Shown here piece by piece: positions 20,586 through 31,832 of a stretch of DNA of 64,000 bases. The notes under the pieces were generated by a model that saw only the letters and a list, made by a program, of their open reading frames with translations, had not been told where the DNA came from and ran no database searches. The position numbers and the translations under genes are program-made. The DNA is from Rosellinia necatrix. Taxonomy: Eukaryota > Ascomycota > Sordariomycetes > Xylariales > Xylariaceae. The stretch covers positions 2,108,001 through 2,172,000 of the forward strand of contig JAGYVD010000003.1 in NCBI GenBank assembly GCA_021209875.1, read 5' to 3'. Positions within the stretch are counted from its first letter, which is position 1; each line of letters begins with the position of its first letter.

Positions 20586-23500
20586 ATGATGGCTGGGCCG
20601 GCTAAATCAAAGAGGCAACAGTCTCTGACCAGCTTCTTCACTCCCAAGACGACCAATAACACGAACCAGAGTCAGGAGCAGGTCTCGCCCGATGCACAGG
20701 CTGGCAATTCACAGGCTAGCAATTCACAGGCTGGCAATTCTCTCGCTCCCAACGCCCCCCGCAAGCGGCCGCTTGAAAATGACACCGACAACGGCAACCC
20801 GGTGCCTCTGAGAAAGAAGTCCAAGACCAACCTTGTAGAGAAGCCGATCGCCGCCGTGCCAAAATCCCCTGCCAAGGACTCGCCCGTCGCGACGAGCTCC
20901 GGCCAGCCGAATGCTCGCACCGAACGCTACCTTTATGATGGGTCGAGTCCCCGCGACGGTCGGGATGCCGCGTCTGCGGAAGAGCAGCGGGACGATGCGC
21001 AGGAGAAGAGGCGAAGGGAGGAGCTGCATCGCAAGTTCGTGCAGAAGCTCGGTCGGCCGGACAGCATGGCGCTGATGAGGCGGCGCAACCAAATCGATGA
21101 CGAGGCCCAGGCCGTCGGTAACGAAGATGGCGAAGAGGAGGAAGAGGAGGAGGCACCACAGCCCGCCAAATCCAAAAAGAAGGGGTCCAAGACCGGCAAG
21201 CTCACGCCCATGGAGATCCAATTCCTCGACATCAAGAGAAAACATATGGATACCGTCCTTATTGTCGAGGTTGGGTATAAATTCAAATTCTTCGGCGAGG
21301 ACGCCCGGACGGCTGCGAAGGAGCTCAGTATCGTCTGTATTCCCGGCAAGTTTCGATACGACGAGCACCCGTCAGAAGCCCACCTTGATCGGTTCGCCTC
21401 CGCGAGCATTCCCGTTCATCGACTCCCCGTCCACGCAAAACGGCTGGTTGCCGCCGGCCACAAAGTCGGGGTTGTGCGTCAGATCGAGACCGCAGCGCTG
21501 AAGAAAGTTGGCGACAACAGAAATGCCCCCTTCACGAGGAAGCTTACAAATGTTTACACAAAGGGTACATATGTCGATGAAATAGGGGGGCTCGATCAAA
21601 ATTCTGACACCAGCACGTCCGCCGGTGGCTATCTCCTCTGCATTACGGAGACGGCAGCAAAGGGATGGGGTACCGACGAGAAGGTTGATGTAGGCATCAT
21701 CGCGGTGCAACCTACCACAGGTGATATCATCTACGATAACTTTGAAGACGGTTTCATGAGGAGCGAGATCGAGACACGGCTTTTGCACATCTCACCTTGC
21801 GAGTTTCTCATTGTAGGCGAGCTTACCGGAGCAACAGAGAAGCTCATCCAGCATTTGTCTGGCAGTTCCACAAACGTCTTTGGTGACAGAAGTCGAGTCG
21901 AGCGAATCGGGAAATCCAAAACGATAGCTGCCGAGGCGTATTCACACGTCACCAAATTCTACTCCAACAGGCTAAAAGAAAACGAAGGGAACGAGCAAGC
22001 CAGCGCGCTCTTAGACAAGGTGCTGAAGCTACCAGAAGCTGTTACCATCTGTCTCTCCTCCATGATCAACCACTTGACAGAATACGGCCTCGAGCATATA
22101 TTCGACCTAACCAAATATTTCCAGTCATTCAGCGCCAGGCACCATATGCTCATCAACGGCACCACCCTCGAGAGCCTGGAGGTGTACCGCAACCAGACCG
22201 ACCATTCTGAGAAGGGCAGTCTGTTCTGGGCTCTGGATAAGACCATGACTCGCTTTGGTCAGCGCCTCCTGCGTAAGTGGGTTGGGCGCCCGTTGCTTGA
22301 CAAAGACCAGCTTGAAGAACGCGTTGCGGCCGTCGAGGAGCTTCTCGAGAACGCCTCGACCCCCAAGGTCGAGCAGCTAGAACGTCTCCTAAAGAACACC
22401 AAGTCCGATCTCGAGCGGAGCCTCATCCGCATCTATTACGGCAAGTGCACGCGCCCGGAGCTGCTGGCGGTGCTCCAGACCCTGCAGAGGATCGCGTCCG
22501 AGTTCGTCCGGGTCAAGGACTCTTCCGACACGGGCTTCGCCTCGCCCGCCATAAGCGACGCCATCGCCTCCCTGTCCCTCATCCTCCCCACCGTCCTCGC
22601 CTACCTCGAGCGCATCAACGCGGAGGCCGCCCGCAAGGACAACAAGTACGCCTTCTTCCGCGAGGCGGAGGAGACGGAGGCCATCACTGACCACAAGCTG
22701 GGCATCGCCTCGGTCGAGCAGGAGCTCGACGCCCACCGGGACGCGATCGCGTCGAAGCTGGGCAAGAAGCCGCCCGTGCCCTACGTGACCGTGGCCGGCA
22801 TCGAGTACCTCGTCGAGGTGTCGAACGCGGACCTCAAGCGCGTCCCGGCGTCGTGGATGAAGGTCAGCGGCACCAAGCGGCTCTCGCGCTTCCACACGCC
22901 CGAGGTCGTGGCGCTCGTGTCGGAGCGCGACCAGCACAGGGAGGCGCTCTCGGCCGCCTGCGACGCCGCCTTCGCGTCCCTGCTGCGCTCCGTCGCCGCC
23001 GACTACCAGCCCCTGCGCGACGCCGTCGCCGCCCTCGCGACCCTCGACTGCCTCCTCTCGCTCTCCCGCGTCGCCGCCTCCCCCGGGTACACGCGGCCGC
23101 GGTTCCTGCCCGCCGACGCCCCCCCGACCGTCGCCGTCACGGGCGGCCGCCACCCCGTCGCCGAGCAGACCCTCGCGGGCTCGTACATCCCCTTCACCAC
23201 GACCCTCGCCGCCCCGGCGCCCCTGGCCCACCTCGTCACCGGGCCCAACATGGGCGGCAAGTCCTCCTTCGTCCGCGCCGTCGCCCTCCTCGTCCTCCTC
23301 GCCCAGGTCGGCTCCTTCGTCCCCGCCGACGCCATGGCCCTCACCCTCGCCGACGCCATCCACACCCGCATGGGCGCCCGCGACAACCTCTTCCGCGGCG
23401 AGAGCACCTTCATGGTCGAGGTCTCCGAGACCGCCCGCATCCTCCGCGCCGCCACCCCCCGCTCCCTCGTCGTCCTCGACGAGCTCGGCCGCGGCACCAG

Positions 23501-23999
23501 CACCCACGACGGCACCGCCATCGCCCAGGCCGTCCTCCACCACGTCGTCGAGCACACCCGCTGCCTCACCCTCTTCATCACCCATTACCAGAGCCTCGCC
23601 CGCGTCGTCGACGGGCTCGGCGGGAGGTGCACAAATGTCCATATGCGCTTCACGGCCGCGAAACGCGCCCACGCTGGCAACGGCGGTCCCAGGATCGGCG
23701 AAGCACGGTCTGGGGATCGCGATGGCGAGACCGAAAGTGCGGAACTTGAGGGCGATGAGGAGATCACGTTTTTGTACGAAGTTGGTGAGGGTGTGGCGCA
23801 CAGATCCTACGGTCTCAATGTCGCACGGCTGGCACGCATCCCCCGCCGGGTCCTCGACGTAGCAGGGAAGAAGTCACAGGAGTTAGAAGATGAGATTAAA
23901 AAACGCAGGTTAGGTGGGGCTGTGAAGTTATTGATGGACGTTTTACGCGAAGACTCAGCCCAACTTGAACACCTTGTATCCAGCATTGAGCAGTTATAA
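20586..23999 (+). CDS. MSH3: DNA mismatch repair protein MSH3
   Basis: MutS homologue that with MSH2 forms MutS-beta, which recognises insertion/deletion loops and acts in mismatch repair in the nucleus. 1137 residues, no intron; ATG 20586 is followed at once by ATG 20589. The N terminus carries a PCNA-interacting box, QxxLxxFF at residues 11-18. A disordered acidic/basic region follows to about 190. The mismatch-binding domain begins near [24 protein letters not shown], with the MSH3-like [10 protein letters not shown] in place of the MSH6 Phe-x-Glu motif. Core and clamp domains follow. Walker A (GPNMGGKSS) is near residue 885 and the [11 protein letters not shown]alker B near 962. Assigned to MSH3 rather than MSH6 on the N-domain wording ([14 protein letters not shown]). 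The 3' half is strikingly GC-rich compared with the 5' half. Confidence 0.95.
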   Translation: MMAGPAKSKRQQSLTSFFTPKTTNNTNQSQEQVSPDAQAGNSQASNSQAGNSLAPNAPRKRPLENDTDNGNPVPLRKKSKTNLVEKPIAAVPKSPAKDSPVATSSGQPNARTERYLYDGSSPRDGRDAASAEEQRDDAQEKRRREELHRKFVQKLGRPDSMALMRRRNQIDDEAQAVGNEDGEEEEEEEAPQPAKSKKKGSKTGKLTPMEIQFLDIKRKHMDTVLIVEVGYKFKFFGEDARTAAKELSIVCIPGKFRYDEHPSEAHLDRFASASIPVHRLPVHAKRLVAAGHKVGVVRQIETAALKKVGDNRNAPFTRKLTNVYTKGTYVDEIGGLDQNSDTSTSAGGYLLCITETAAKGWGTDEKVDVGIIAVQPTTGDIIYDNFEDGFMRSEIETRLLHISPCEFLIVGELTGATEKLIQHLSGSSTNVFGDRSRVERIGKSKTIAAEAYSHVTKFYSNRLKENEGNEQASALLDKVLKLPEAVTICLSSMINHLTEYGLEHIFDLTKYFQSFSARHHMLINGTTLESLEVYRNQTDHSEKGSLFWALDKTMTRFGQRLLRKWVGRPLLDKDQLEERVAAVEELLENASTPKVEQLERLLKNTKSDLERSLIRIYYGKCTRPELLAVLQTLQRIASEFVRVKDSSDTGFASPAISDAIASLSLILPTVLAYLERINAEAARKDNKYAFFREAEETEAITDHKLGIASVEQELDAHRDAIASKLGKKPPVPYVTVAGIEYLVEVSNADLKRVPASWMKVSGTKRLSRFHTPEVVALVSERDQHREALSAACDAAFASLLRSVAADYQPLRDAVAALATLDCLLSLSRVAASPGYTRPRFLPADAPPTVAVTGGRHPVAEQTLAGSYIPFTTTLAAPAPLAHLVTGPNMGGKSSFVRAVALLVLLAQVGSFVPADAMALTLADAIHTRMGARDNLFRGESTFMVEVSETARILRAATPRSLVVLDELGRGTSTHDGTAIAQAVLHHVVEHTRCLTLFITHYQSLARVVDGLGGRCTNVHMRFTAAKRAHAGNGGPRIGEARSGDRDGETESAELEGDEEITFLYEVGEGVAHRSYGLNVARLARIPRRVLDVAGKKSQELEDEIKKRRLGGAVKLLMDVLREDSAQLEHLVSSIEQL

Positions 24000-25026
24000 T
24001 GCTGGAAAGTCACTATGGTGTAAAGATCTTAACTACGGACGTTATGGCAGGAAAGTGCCTAGGGTGATGGCTCAACGAGGCTTGTATTGTAAGCTGGGTA
24101 TCATGTGAGTAGTATACATGCTGGAGAATGTGTGAATTCCGCCTGGGAATCATATCCCCCGACCACGTCTGGGAATGTCTGAAATAAAGGTAGCCTGGGG
24201 GAATTAATCCCAGCTCCTGTGGTTATCAGACTCAAAGAGTAAGGCAAGGAACGAGAAGAAACCAACATGGTTCCGCAGCATCTCTCATCGCGAGATGTTG
24301 CATAGCCATTCCCAGTTGTTCAAAAGAAATGCGACGGGCACTCCAAGTCAGTTACGTTGGTAGATTTGCTTCCTAAAGGCAGCATCATTTCGGAGTCCCG
24401 GTACTATAGAATAACCGAAAAGAAAGGGAAACCTTTGTAGTAACTTTAAGAAAAGTTTGCGGGCTAGTTTCCGAGTGAACGTTTATTGATCCTTATCGAG
24501 ACTGCGTTTCGTGTCTAGAACAGCCTGCGCCAGGGTTCAAGGTTAGCATACTATACAGGAGTGTCCACCAGACGTGGGAAATCATTTCGTAAATTACGTA
24601 CCGATCGTGTGCTCGATAGCGGTACGGCCTCAAGCTACTCCGCTACTTTTAAAAAAAAAAGTACGAAGAACATTCTTCAAAGGCGCTACCAAAATCACAT
24701 GATCGGGCTTGCCTGTTAGTGTTACGTGCAGCGGTCGCCAAATCGATGATTTTTTTTTTTGGATCGCGTGACGTCCAAGCGTATTAAGGTCGCGAAAGTA
24801 TCATTAAGATAAGCAATGAATTCATGGAATCATGCCGAATCTTCTGGGTGTGTGTCCGTAGATATAGTTTCGGATGTAAGTAACGACAGCTCAGAAACTC
24901 AGATGACATGATCGCCAAGCGCATAGGAGCTAGAGCCATTATCATTATACTTGATAATGAACCACAGCCCATCAAGCGACAGATAGCTGTGACGAGGAGC
25001 CCTTATGCCAAGGATGGGTTATAGTT
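24000..25026. other. Convergent spacer between MSH3 and the C2H2 gene
   Basis: About 1 kb, AT-rich, with A and T homopolymers near 24650 and 24750. No gene recognised on either strand. Confidence 0.4.
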
Positions 25027-26972
25027 TCACAATGGATAATCGTCGCCACCAGGTTGGCTACGGTGGTACGGGTTACCCGTCATACCAGATATCTGAGCTG
25101 AATCGTAAGTAGAGCTGGTATTGATGGGGTTGAAACTTGATGGGGTTGACGATTTGGGCTCCTCGTCGTATGATGAGTAAAGGCGGTAAGCGAATCCATC
25201 TCGGGGTTGGGGGCAAAGTGGGTTGAAGTTGTTGGTTTCGATCGTGTCACCGGAGGGATGAAGGTAAGGGTTGAATGAGGACGGTGATTTAATAAGGAGG
25301 TGGTTGTTCTCCTTTCCGGAGTAGTGTGATGGGGATTGTTTGAAGGTAGAGGTAGGCGAGGCGAAGGCAGCATTGGGATTTCCTGGCCGTAGTGCAAGAC
25401 TGGGGAGGCGCTCATGCCTACGAGCCAAAAGTCAGCTCCCCACTCGTTGAATCTGACCAAGTAGACTCACGGCTGTCGTCGAAACTGCCTTGCCAGGGGG
25501 GTATGAATTTGGGCTGCTCGTAAATCTGCCATGGAGTCATCAGACACTGTCTTGACAGCCCATGGTAGATCTGCGAACCTTCGTCACCAAGTTCGCTTTC
25601 GCGATCGCGAATTGAACCCACATTCGGATGGACTCCGTGGTTATACAGAGGAATGGTATCCCTCGATGGTTGCCTATTAGTAGTAGAAGACCGAGTTATC
25701 CTTCTATCAGACAAGACCGGCTCAATTGCCGACAATGAACCGCGAGGTCTGCGGCTAGACGAACGAACAGGATGCGCCCTAGCCTGTGGTTGTGCCTGTG
25801 GGCGGGGCTTAATGTTAGTACCACTTTGGACCGATGTATAAGAAGACTTCGCTTTAGCTCTGCGCTTGGTTCGGGGTTCGTTAAAAGCAGCATCATGTTC
25901 ATCCTATCAGCCCGTCAGTATCATAATCCCCCAAAGAAATGTCACTCGACCTACCCCACTCCCATCAATGGATGGGTCGTCATAAACGTCCCGTGTGCGT
26001 TGATAATCAAGGTTAGTGTCTAGAACTTCCTCGACTCTAGTTACTAGCCGAGAATTTGCTTCTAGTTTCAGGAGAACTGCGGGGTCTTTCTTCTGATTTC
26101 TCATGCGCCTATCTTTCTCCGTTGCGGAATCGAACCCAGCCATTCCCGGATAGACTACGCCTTTGAGAATTAAGGCACCCGTATCGTCCTTAGCGGTGTC
26201 GGATATATCGTCAATCGGGAAATCACTGTATAACTCCGAAGCATCGTACTTAGATGAATCATCTTCGTCTTCGTAATAATCTTGGAATTGAGTGACAGAA
26301 TTGTTAGAATACTGATTCAGGTTATGTTGATAGGAAGAATCAGCGTGCCAGCCATATGGTGTATGGGCCATAGGGTGGTATTCATGTCTGCCTCGCCCGT
26401 TTTGGACATCGTCATCATCCGACTCTAACTTGATAATATCTTCGTTGGGAATTCCCACTGTCCCATCTCGTCGTCGTGAGTCGACCTTCTATGTTCAGAA
26501 ATACGTTAGTAAATTTAAGGGGTCTGGACAAGGCCGAGATGTAACTGGAGACACTTACCTTGTTGCCTCGGCCCCGGCGATTGGGGTGCCCACCACGAGT
26601 ATGTTGACGCGGAGCCATCGTGTTGTCCTCTCCAAAGTGTGATGGAGTCGGGTTTCGTCGTTGATGATTATCTCTCTGTTCTCTAGCGGACTTTCGGGCT
26701 CGGAGTAATGCACTGATTCCGTTTTGTTTGTACCAACGATCAAATTCTGCGAGGGCCAACTCAGCCGCTTCGTCCACCTCACGAGAAAGATTCAACTGGA
26801 ACATATTATGGAGGTGACCTTTAGAGCTGATGTGGGTTAGGAGATGGGAAAGGTCTGAGAAACGGGAATTTTTGGGACATATGAAACAGACGAGGGGAAT
26901 CAGGTCTGCCCGTGGCGGAGATTGCTCCCCGACCGCCTGGGCGCTGCCTTGGGGTTGGTATCCTGGGTTCAT
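25027..26972 (-). CDS. Uncharacterised fungal protein with N-terminal C2H2-like zinc finger
   Basis: Exon 1 (26972-26559) contains VCFICPKNSRFSDLSHLLTH followed by ISSKGHLH, a C-x2-C-x(n)-H-type finger near residues 30-56, and ends in a basic RGRGNK segment. Exon 2 (26485-25955) is acidic and holds a conserved-looking DTGALILKGVVYPGMAGFDSATEKDRRMRNQKKDP block. Exon 3 (25903-25471) starts with DEHDAAFNEPRTKRRAKAKSS, a possible nuclear localisation signal. Exons 1-3 join in frame. After a clean GTGAGT...TAG intron (25418-25470) the 3' exon is open in two frames. The coding-like ending GGDDYPL at 25027 is reached only if one base is added at a four-base run (25402-25405, G on plus strand). The alternative frame stops at 25080. 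DNA or chromatin binding is plausible but unproven. Confidence 0.65.
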
Positions 26973-29536
26973 GATGAGACGTGTTTACCGTACAATTAAA
27001 GTGTAATCGCCGCCTGTGAGCGGAATGGCTAACAGCCACAATCTTGTTCCGGCCTTCTTAAACCGAGATCAGGTATAGTTGCTGAGTCTAATACTCGGTG
27101 GTGGAGTACAGCAAATAAAACTTGGGGATCAACACCAATCCAAGCACCTGTCTGTGAAAAACCGGGTGGCCGAAGTCGAGTTGTGAGTGCTGCGTTACAA
27201 GGCGGCAGCTAGGAGAAAGGCGAAGCCTCTAAATCCTGGGGTGTTATGGCAACTTTGGAAGGATCTTGACGAACGGCTTGAGTGCTCGTAGAACTAATAC
27301 CTGTGGCCTGGCCGGTTAGCTCACAATCGTAGTTATAAGGGCTTCTTGCGATGTAATTGACGAAAATTTTTTATGTGCTCGGGAATATAATATAGGGAAC
27401 ACCGAATGTGGAAATCACCCCCCGAGTGATGAGGGCATGAGGGATGAAAAAGAAGATGATAGAAACGTATGCCACTAGCAATCGATGGAGCTGAATGGTT
27501 TGAGGCATCCATACGCTGAACAACAAGCAAATTGAACAAGAGGGAGGTACTGCGTGCGCTGGTCAATGCTATCGGTAGGTGTTACGTGAAGAGCTGTGGC
27601 AAAGACGGCGAAGGGTTATCGGCATATGCAAGAGCACGGGGCCAGATTATGTGGTAGTGTACGGGGGGGATCTGATATCGAGGAAGCCGTTGAGCAGGTG
27701 TAAACATGGAGACATCACAGTCTGCGGTGCGGAGGGTAGGGTCAACCAGTATATTTGTGAAAGCTGGGCGCTGGCGGTGGACAAGCGCCGTCAAGGTTGG
27801 ATATGAAAATAGATAGAAGGCTTGATGGTGACGATCACTTGTGACGAGGGTTTCAACATACCTTGTAGAAGGCCGTAGTGGGATACGACGCGGATGGGAG
27901 AAGGTGATTTCAGTAAAGAATCTCGACGCCTTTAAAGAGTTGAAAAAAGGCGCGTTGCATCAATCGTCGTGTAACGCACTAGAAGTCGTAGTAGAGAAAG
28001 TGGAAGTTGAGGATGGAGGCAAAGGTGAAGGTGAGGGTGTCTAAATAGGTATGAATAGAGGTAGGGACAGGCACTTAAGTAGTAAGTGCAATAGATCGTC
28101 CCTTCCAACTAGAGCCTTGAGTCTGTGACTGCCTTCTAGAATACTGCCATGTACTTGCCTTCAAGTTCTACACTACCTAATAGGTACTTAAGTATGTAGG
28201 TAATCCACAGCCTTGAAATATGTACTGATACTGAGTACAACTACCTCTTTCTCTAAGGATATGCCTACCCATAGTACCAGGTACAAAGCAACCTTTGCAC
28301 CAAGTATATCAAGCTCGCGTCACCTGCCTACACCACTTTGGTATGTTAGGTACCTACCCAGGTAGGTAGGTAAGTAGGTAAGTAAGTAGGAATCCATCTA
28401 AACTACGGGTCCAGGCCTCAGATACACCAAGGTACTAAAGACTACCTGCTTCTCTTTAGTATAGTAGTCTTCTTTTGTGGGTGTGCCAGGAATAACAGAG
28501 GTGGCATTAGGTACCCAGAAGTACGCATCAGATAAACCACATACACCTTCCTTAGGTGCCTACTTACCTGCCCTATCAATTCCTTGTCTATATGAGGCAC
28601 AGACCTACCCAAGGACTACCTAATAAGAAGTAGTTAGGCCGGAGAGTGAACAGGTAGACCCTGTCCAGTTAGGTATATGGCCTATTTACGGCTTAGCAGA
28701 GTGTTCAGCTGTTCTAATTACTCATATAGGAATCTGAAGATTTGTATGTAATGCCATGAATTCAATGTACAGAATGAGGCCTAGTCACACGAGGATGGAA
28801 GCTGAGTTGCAGGCAGACAGCGTAGTATAGGGATAAAGCCGGCTCCATTAATTCCTCAGCCTACTATCTAAAGTGGGAGGTCCTTGGTCATTATATTCAA
28901 CGACCTACCTACTTTCGAGGTCATATGGTGCTGTAGCTTCTGTCATAATAACAAGAACAAGAAACCAGCCAAATTACATTATGATAAACAGCAGCTGCGC
29001 TGATAAATCATGGCTGCTATAAGCAGTGATATATAAGAACGCCGCTTAAACACCATGGCTTGATAATAGTATATAGTGTATTTTCTGTTTAGCGTCGCTT
29101 TATTCTCAGCGAATTCTACGATAGAGACTCCTTGGATAGGTGCCCAAGGTTGGTTTGTAACACATCTCCCTGATAGGTACTTTGCGTGCAGGATCTGTAT
29201 ATCTCATGTATATTCTAACGCGAAGTATTAAGATACGGCTATAATAGTTTTTTTTGGCATGGTCGGCAGTTTACTTAACAAGCCATGTGGGATATGTGCG
29301 GACGGATATATCCACCTTGGAAATACAAAGGACGGTGGGAGGGCTTCCATGTAAAACAAGCTGCCCACCGTTGTGTTCATGACCTTACAGAGACGTGCCG
29401 TTCCCTTTCTTTCTCATATCAAACTGACGAATAGAGTTTCTAGTTGTAGAATTAAAAGTTAGGCTTATTGGCTAATGAGAATTACGTTTTGTAGAGTAGA
29501 AAAAGAGAGTATTTAATTTATAGTGTTGATTCCTAG
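26973..29536. other. Long spacer rich in TACCTACC motifs
   Basis: 2.6 kb between the C2H2 gene and the 3' end of UBA3. Short open frames at 27333-28044 look accidental. From about 28140 to 28690 the sequence is dense in ACCTACC, GGTAGGTA and TTAGGTACC motifs, with a run of GGTAGGTAGGTAAGTAGG near 28360-28390. No transposon ends or RNA genes were recognised. Confidence 0.4.
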
Positions 29537-30951
29537 TCACACGATTGCTCCTGTAAAGTTTAATATAAATCTGAAAGTGAGAGCTGGGAACGCGGGATCC
29601 GTCACTACAATCTCGTGTCCAACACCTAGACCTAAATCTGCCCTGAGTGCCTTGTCCAAGTTCGGTCGTGTCTGCTCTTCGATGCTAGGAGGAAACTGCA
29701 TATACAGCGTCTTGTCATTGGCTCGTATGGAAGGCTTTTTGAGCTGCAAATCTGGCTTCAAGGCAAAGGAATCTAGAAGCTCTCGTAGGGTCATGCTAGG
29801 ATCTACCCGTAATGGTTTCGCAATCTCCCCACAAACCGGGCAATCTGGCTTCTTATCGTACTTGAAGGTTGACGTGTAAATGCCATCATCTCCCGAGTAC
29901 ATCATGTAGCTGTCCTCAAAGCCAAGAGCAGGCGCGGCAGTGGTAGCAATCTTTAAAGCCTCATTACAGCAGCTGGCGGCGATGATGGCATTGGTGGATG
30001 CAATGGCCGGAATGATGTTCTTTACCACACCCTGAGTGAGCGAGTAAGTTACGCCGGTGATGCCGAACTCCTGAGCTCGTGCCGACGCTTTGTGATATAG
30101 CCAGGTAATGTGCTCCGAGTCGTCCTTATCCAGCTCGGGAAATGGCTTGTCTTGATCCCATGCGATGATATGCGCCCATTCTATACAATGCTCCGGCTGT
30201 CGAGGGATTGTGGCTAACGTACAAAGAGGGACCGCCGCCCGTGGGGTATAAAGATCCAACTGACACTCGATACATGGTGTTAACGTTGGAAAGATGACAC
30301 GAGTCTGACCCTTGAAGCCTGGGGCCTGTTAGCAGCGAGAATGGAGCTGGGCGTGGTATACATCGTGGGACTCACCTTCGGTGCCACCATCGATCAACGG
30401 CTTCAGCGAGTCTTGGTTCTCCATATCGACCATGTTCACCAGCGTCGCATTGATCCAACGCCTTGCCTCTATGCTGTCTAACCCACAAACAACGATCTGA
30501 AATTGCATGTAGAAGTCCTCGTCAAAATCCTGTATGCGACAGTTATGTGGTGTGATTTTGACGCCCTTGACCCGTTTCTCGACGAAGGCGGCAGCGACCT
30601 CGGCCTTGTGCTTTCCGACATCGTCTTTCCGGAAGAGGAACTGTCGGTTTAGGTTGGATATGTCGATCGTGTCTACTCTCGCGTGGGCGGGTTAGCCTTA
30701 TCCAAGCAAGTCGGGTGCATCAGCCGCGCAAACCTACCCATATCAATAACGTCGATGTTTTTGAAGCCCGAGAGCGCCAGGTCCTTCAGTATTTCACAAC
30801 CCAGCCCACCCGCTCCTATAACTAATATCTTGGCATGTTCCAGGGCTTCTAGAGCCTCTTCACTAACGTCCGAATCCTGGTTAAAGGGGCCTCGGTTCTT
30901 GCGTATCTGATCTAGATATCGCCATCGGTCCGTCGCGGTGCTTTCGGTCAT
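29537..30951 (-). CDS. UBA3: NEDD8-activating enzyme E1 catalytic subunit
   Basis: Catalytic half of the E1 that adenylates NEDD8/Rub1 and passes it to Ubc12 for cullin neddylation; works with Ula1/NAE1. Exons 30951-30738, 30672-30376 and 30318-29537 total 431 codons (430 residues). The adenylation domain shows [19 protein letters not shown] (residues about 42-60) and NLNRQFLF. The catalytic cysteine is Cys186 in TLTPCIECQ. The pattern CIEC plus CPVCGE gives the structural zinc cysteines. The conserved [20 protein letters not shown] follows, then a C-terminal ubiquitin-fold domain (from about [13 protein letters not shown]) used to bind the E2. Intron positions were checked by phase. Divergent from TEL2. 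Confidence 0.95.
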
Positions 30952-31832
30952 GTTTTTGTAACGCTGTCACAGTGCGCAACTTCGGGTGCGTTTACGAGCT
31001 ACTTTTCTTGATTCGAGTGAATGTTACCAAGGCATTCCTTGCGGCAGTGGAGGGGTACCTAGTTGACTTGAGTTGTAGCCTGCAGCAGCGATGGGCGAGC
31101 AGCTAATCTTGAATAGGCTGATACATACATGCTTAGGTAGTAGATGATGATGGGCTGCTGGACGGCCGCCGTCCTCTGCACCCAGTTATCTCTTATCGCT
31201 CATGTGGGGTAGGCTTTTTAGATATTGCTTACCTACTCGGCTGCGCGGGGTCTGTCTAGGTAGGTACTATCTAGGTAGATTGTCTGTCTAATTCGCCATT
31301 GTCATCCAATAACGAGATTCTCTCAGATGCGATTAATTATAGGTGATGCCAGGATGAAGGAAGCCAAAAAAGGAGATGACAAAAGACAGAGATAGGGGTA
31401 GGGTGTCGGGGCGGAGGTACCTACTACGTGCCTTAGGACAGTACCTACCTAAGGTAACCTAGTCCTACAGTATCTAGCTTGGGTATACACTGGTACCTAG
31501 AGACACCTTGACAAACCTTATTATAAGTAAATTTACCACAGCCAGCACCTACCTTACCTATTGAGTCCTCTTATGATAAACAGCCAAAGAGACCATCGAG
31601 CACTGTTAGGGAAGCCACACACTAGGTACTAGGTAGGTAGGTACCACGACAAGCCTCGGAGGCTATCTGGGTTGTGACCTGATTACGGGAACGTTAGACC
31701 ATGCTCGCAGCGATCTAGTCTACGTATAACGGCGGTATTTTGGGTCAACGATGCTGACCACGCAGCGCTGCGATTGACCACCTTTATGCCAACGAACAGT
31801 TTGAGCAGACCCAACTCCAGTCGATCTGAACC
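30952..31832. promoter_or_regulatory. Shared upstream region of UBA3 and TEL2
   Basis: 880 bp between two divergent start codons. It contains many TAGGTAGGTA/TACCTACC copies (31256-31268, 31420-31460, 31626-31645). No coding potential was recognised. Confidence 0.35.

Noticed and set aside
22389..23801. 470-codon open frame antisense to MSH3
   Set aside because: It lies fully opposite a conserved MSH3 region; high GC at third positions removes stops on the other strand. Its Gly/Asp/Glu-rich translation fits no family.
20586..23999. Assignment of the MutS gene to MSH6
   Set aside because: It lacks the MSH6 Phe-x-Glu mismatch-wedge context and has MSH3-type [10 protein letters not shown] and [11 protein letters not shown] segments.
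27333..28044. Short open frames downstream of the UBA3 stop region
   Set aside because: Low-complexity or random-looking translations with no family resemblance.
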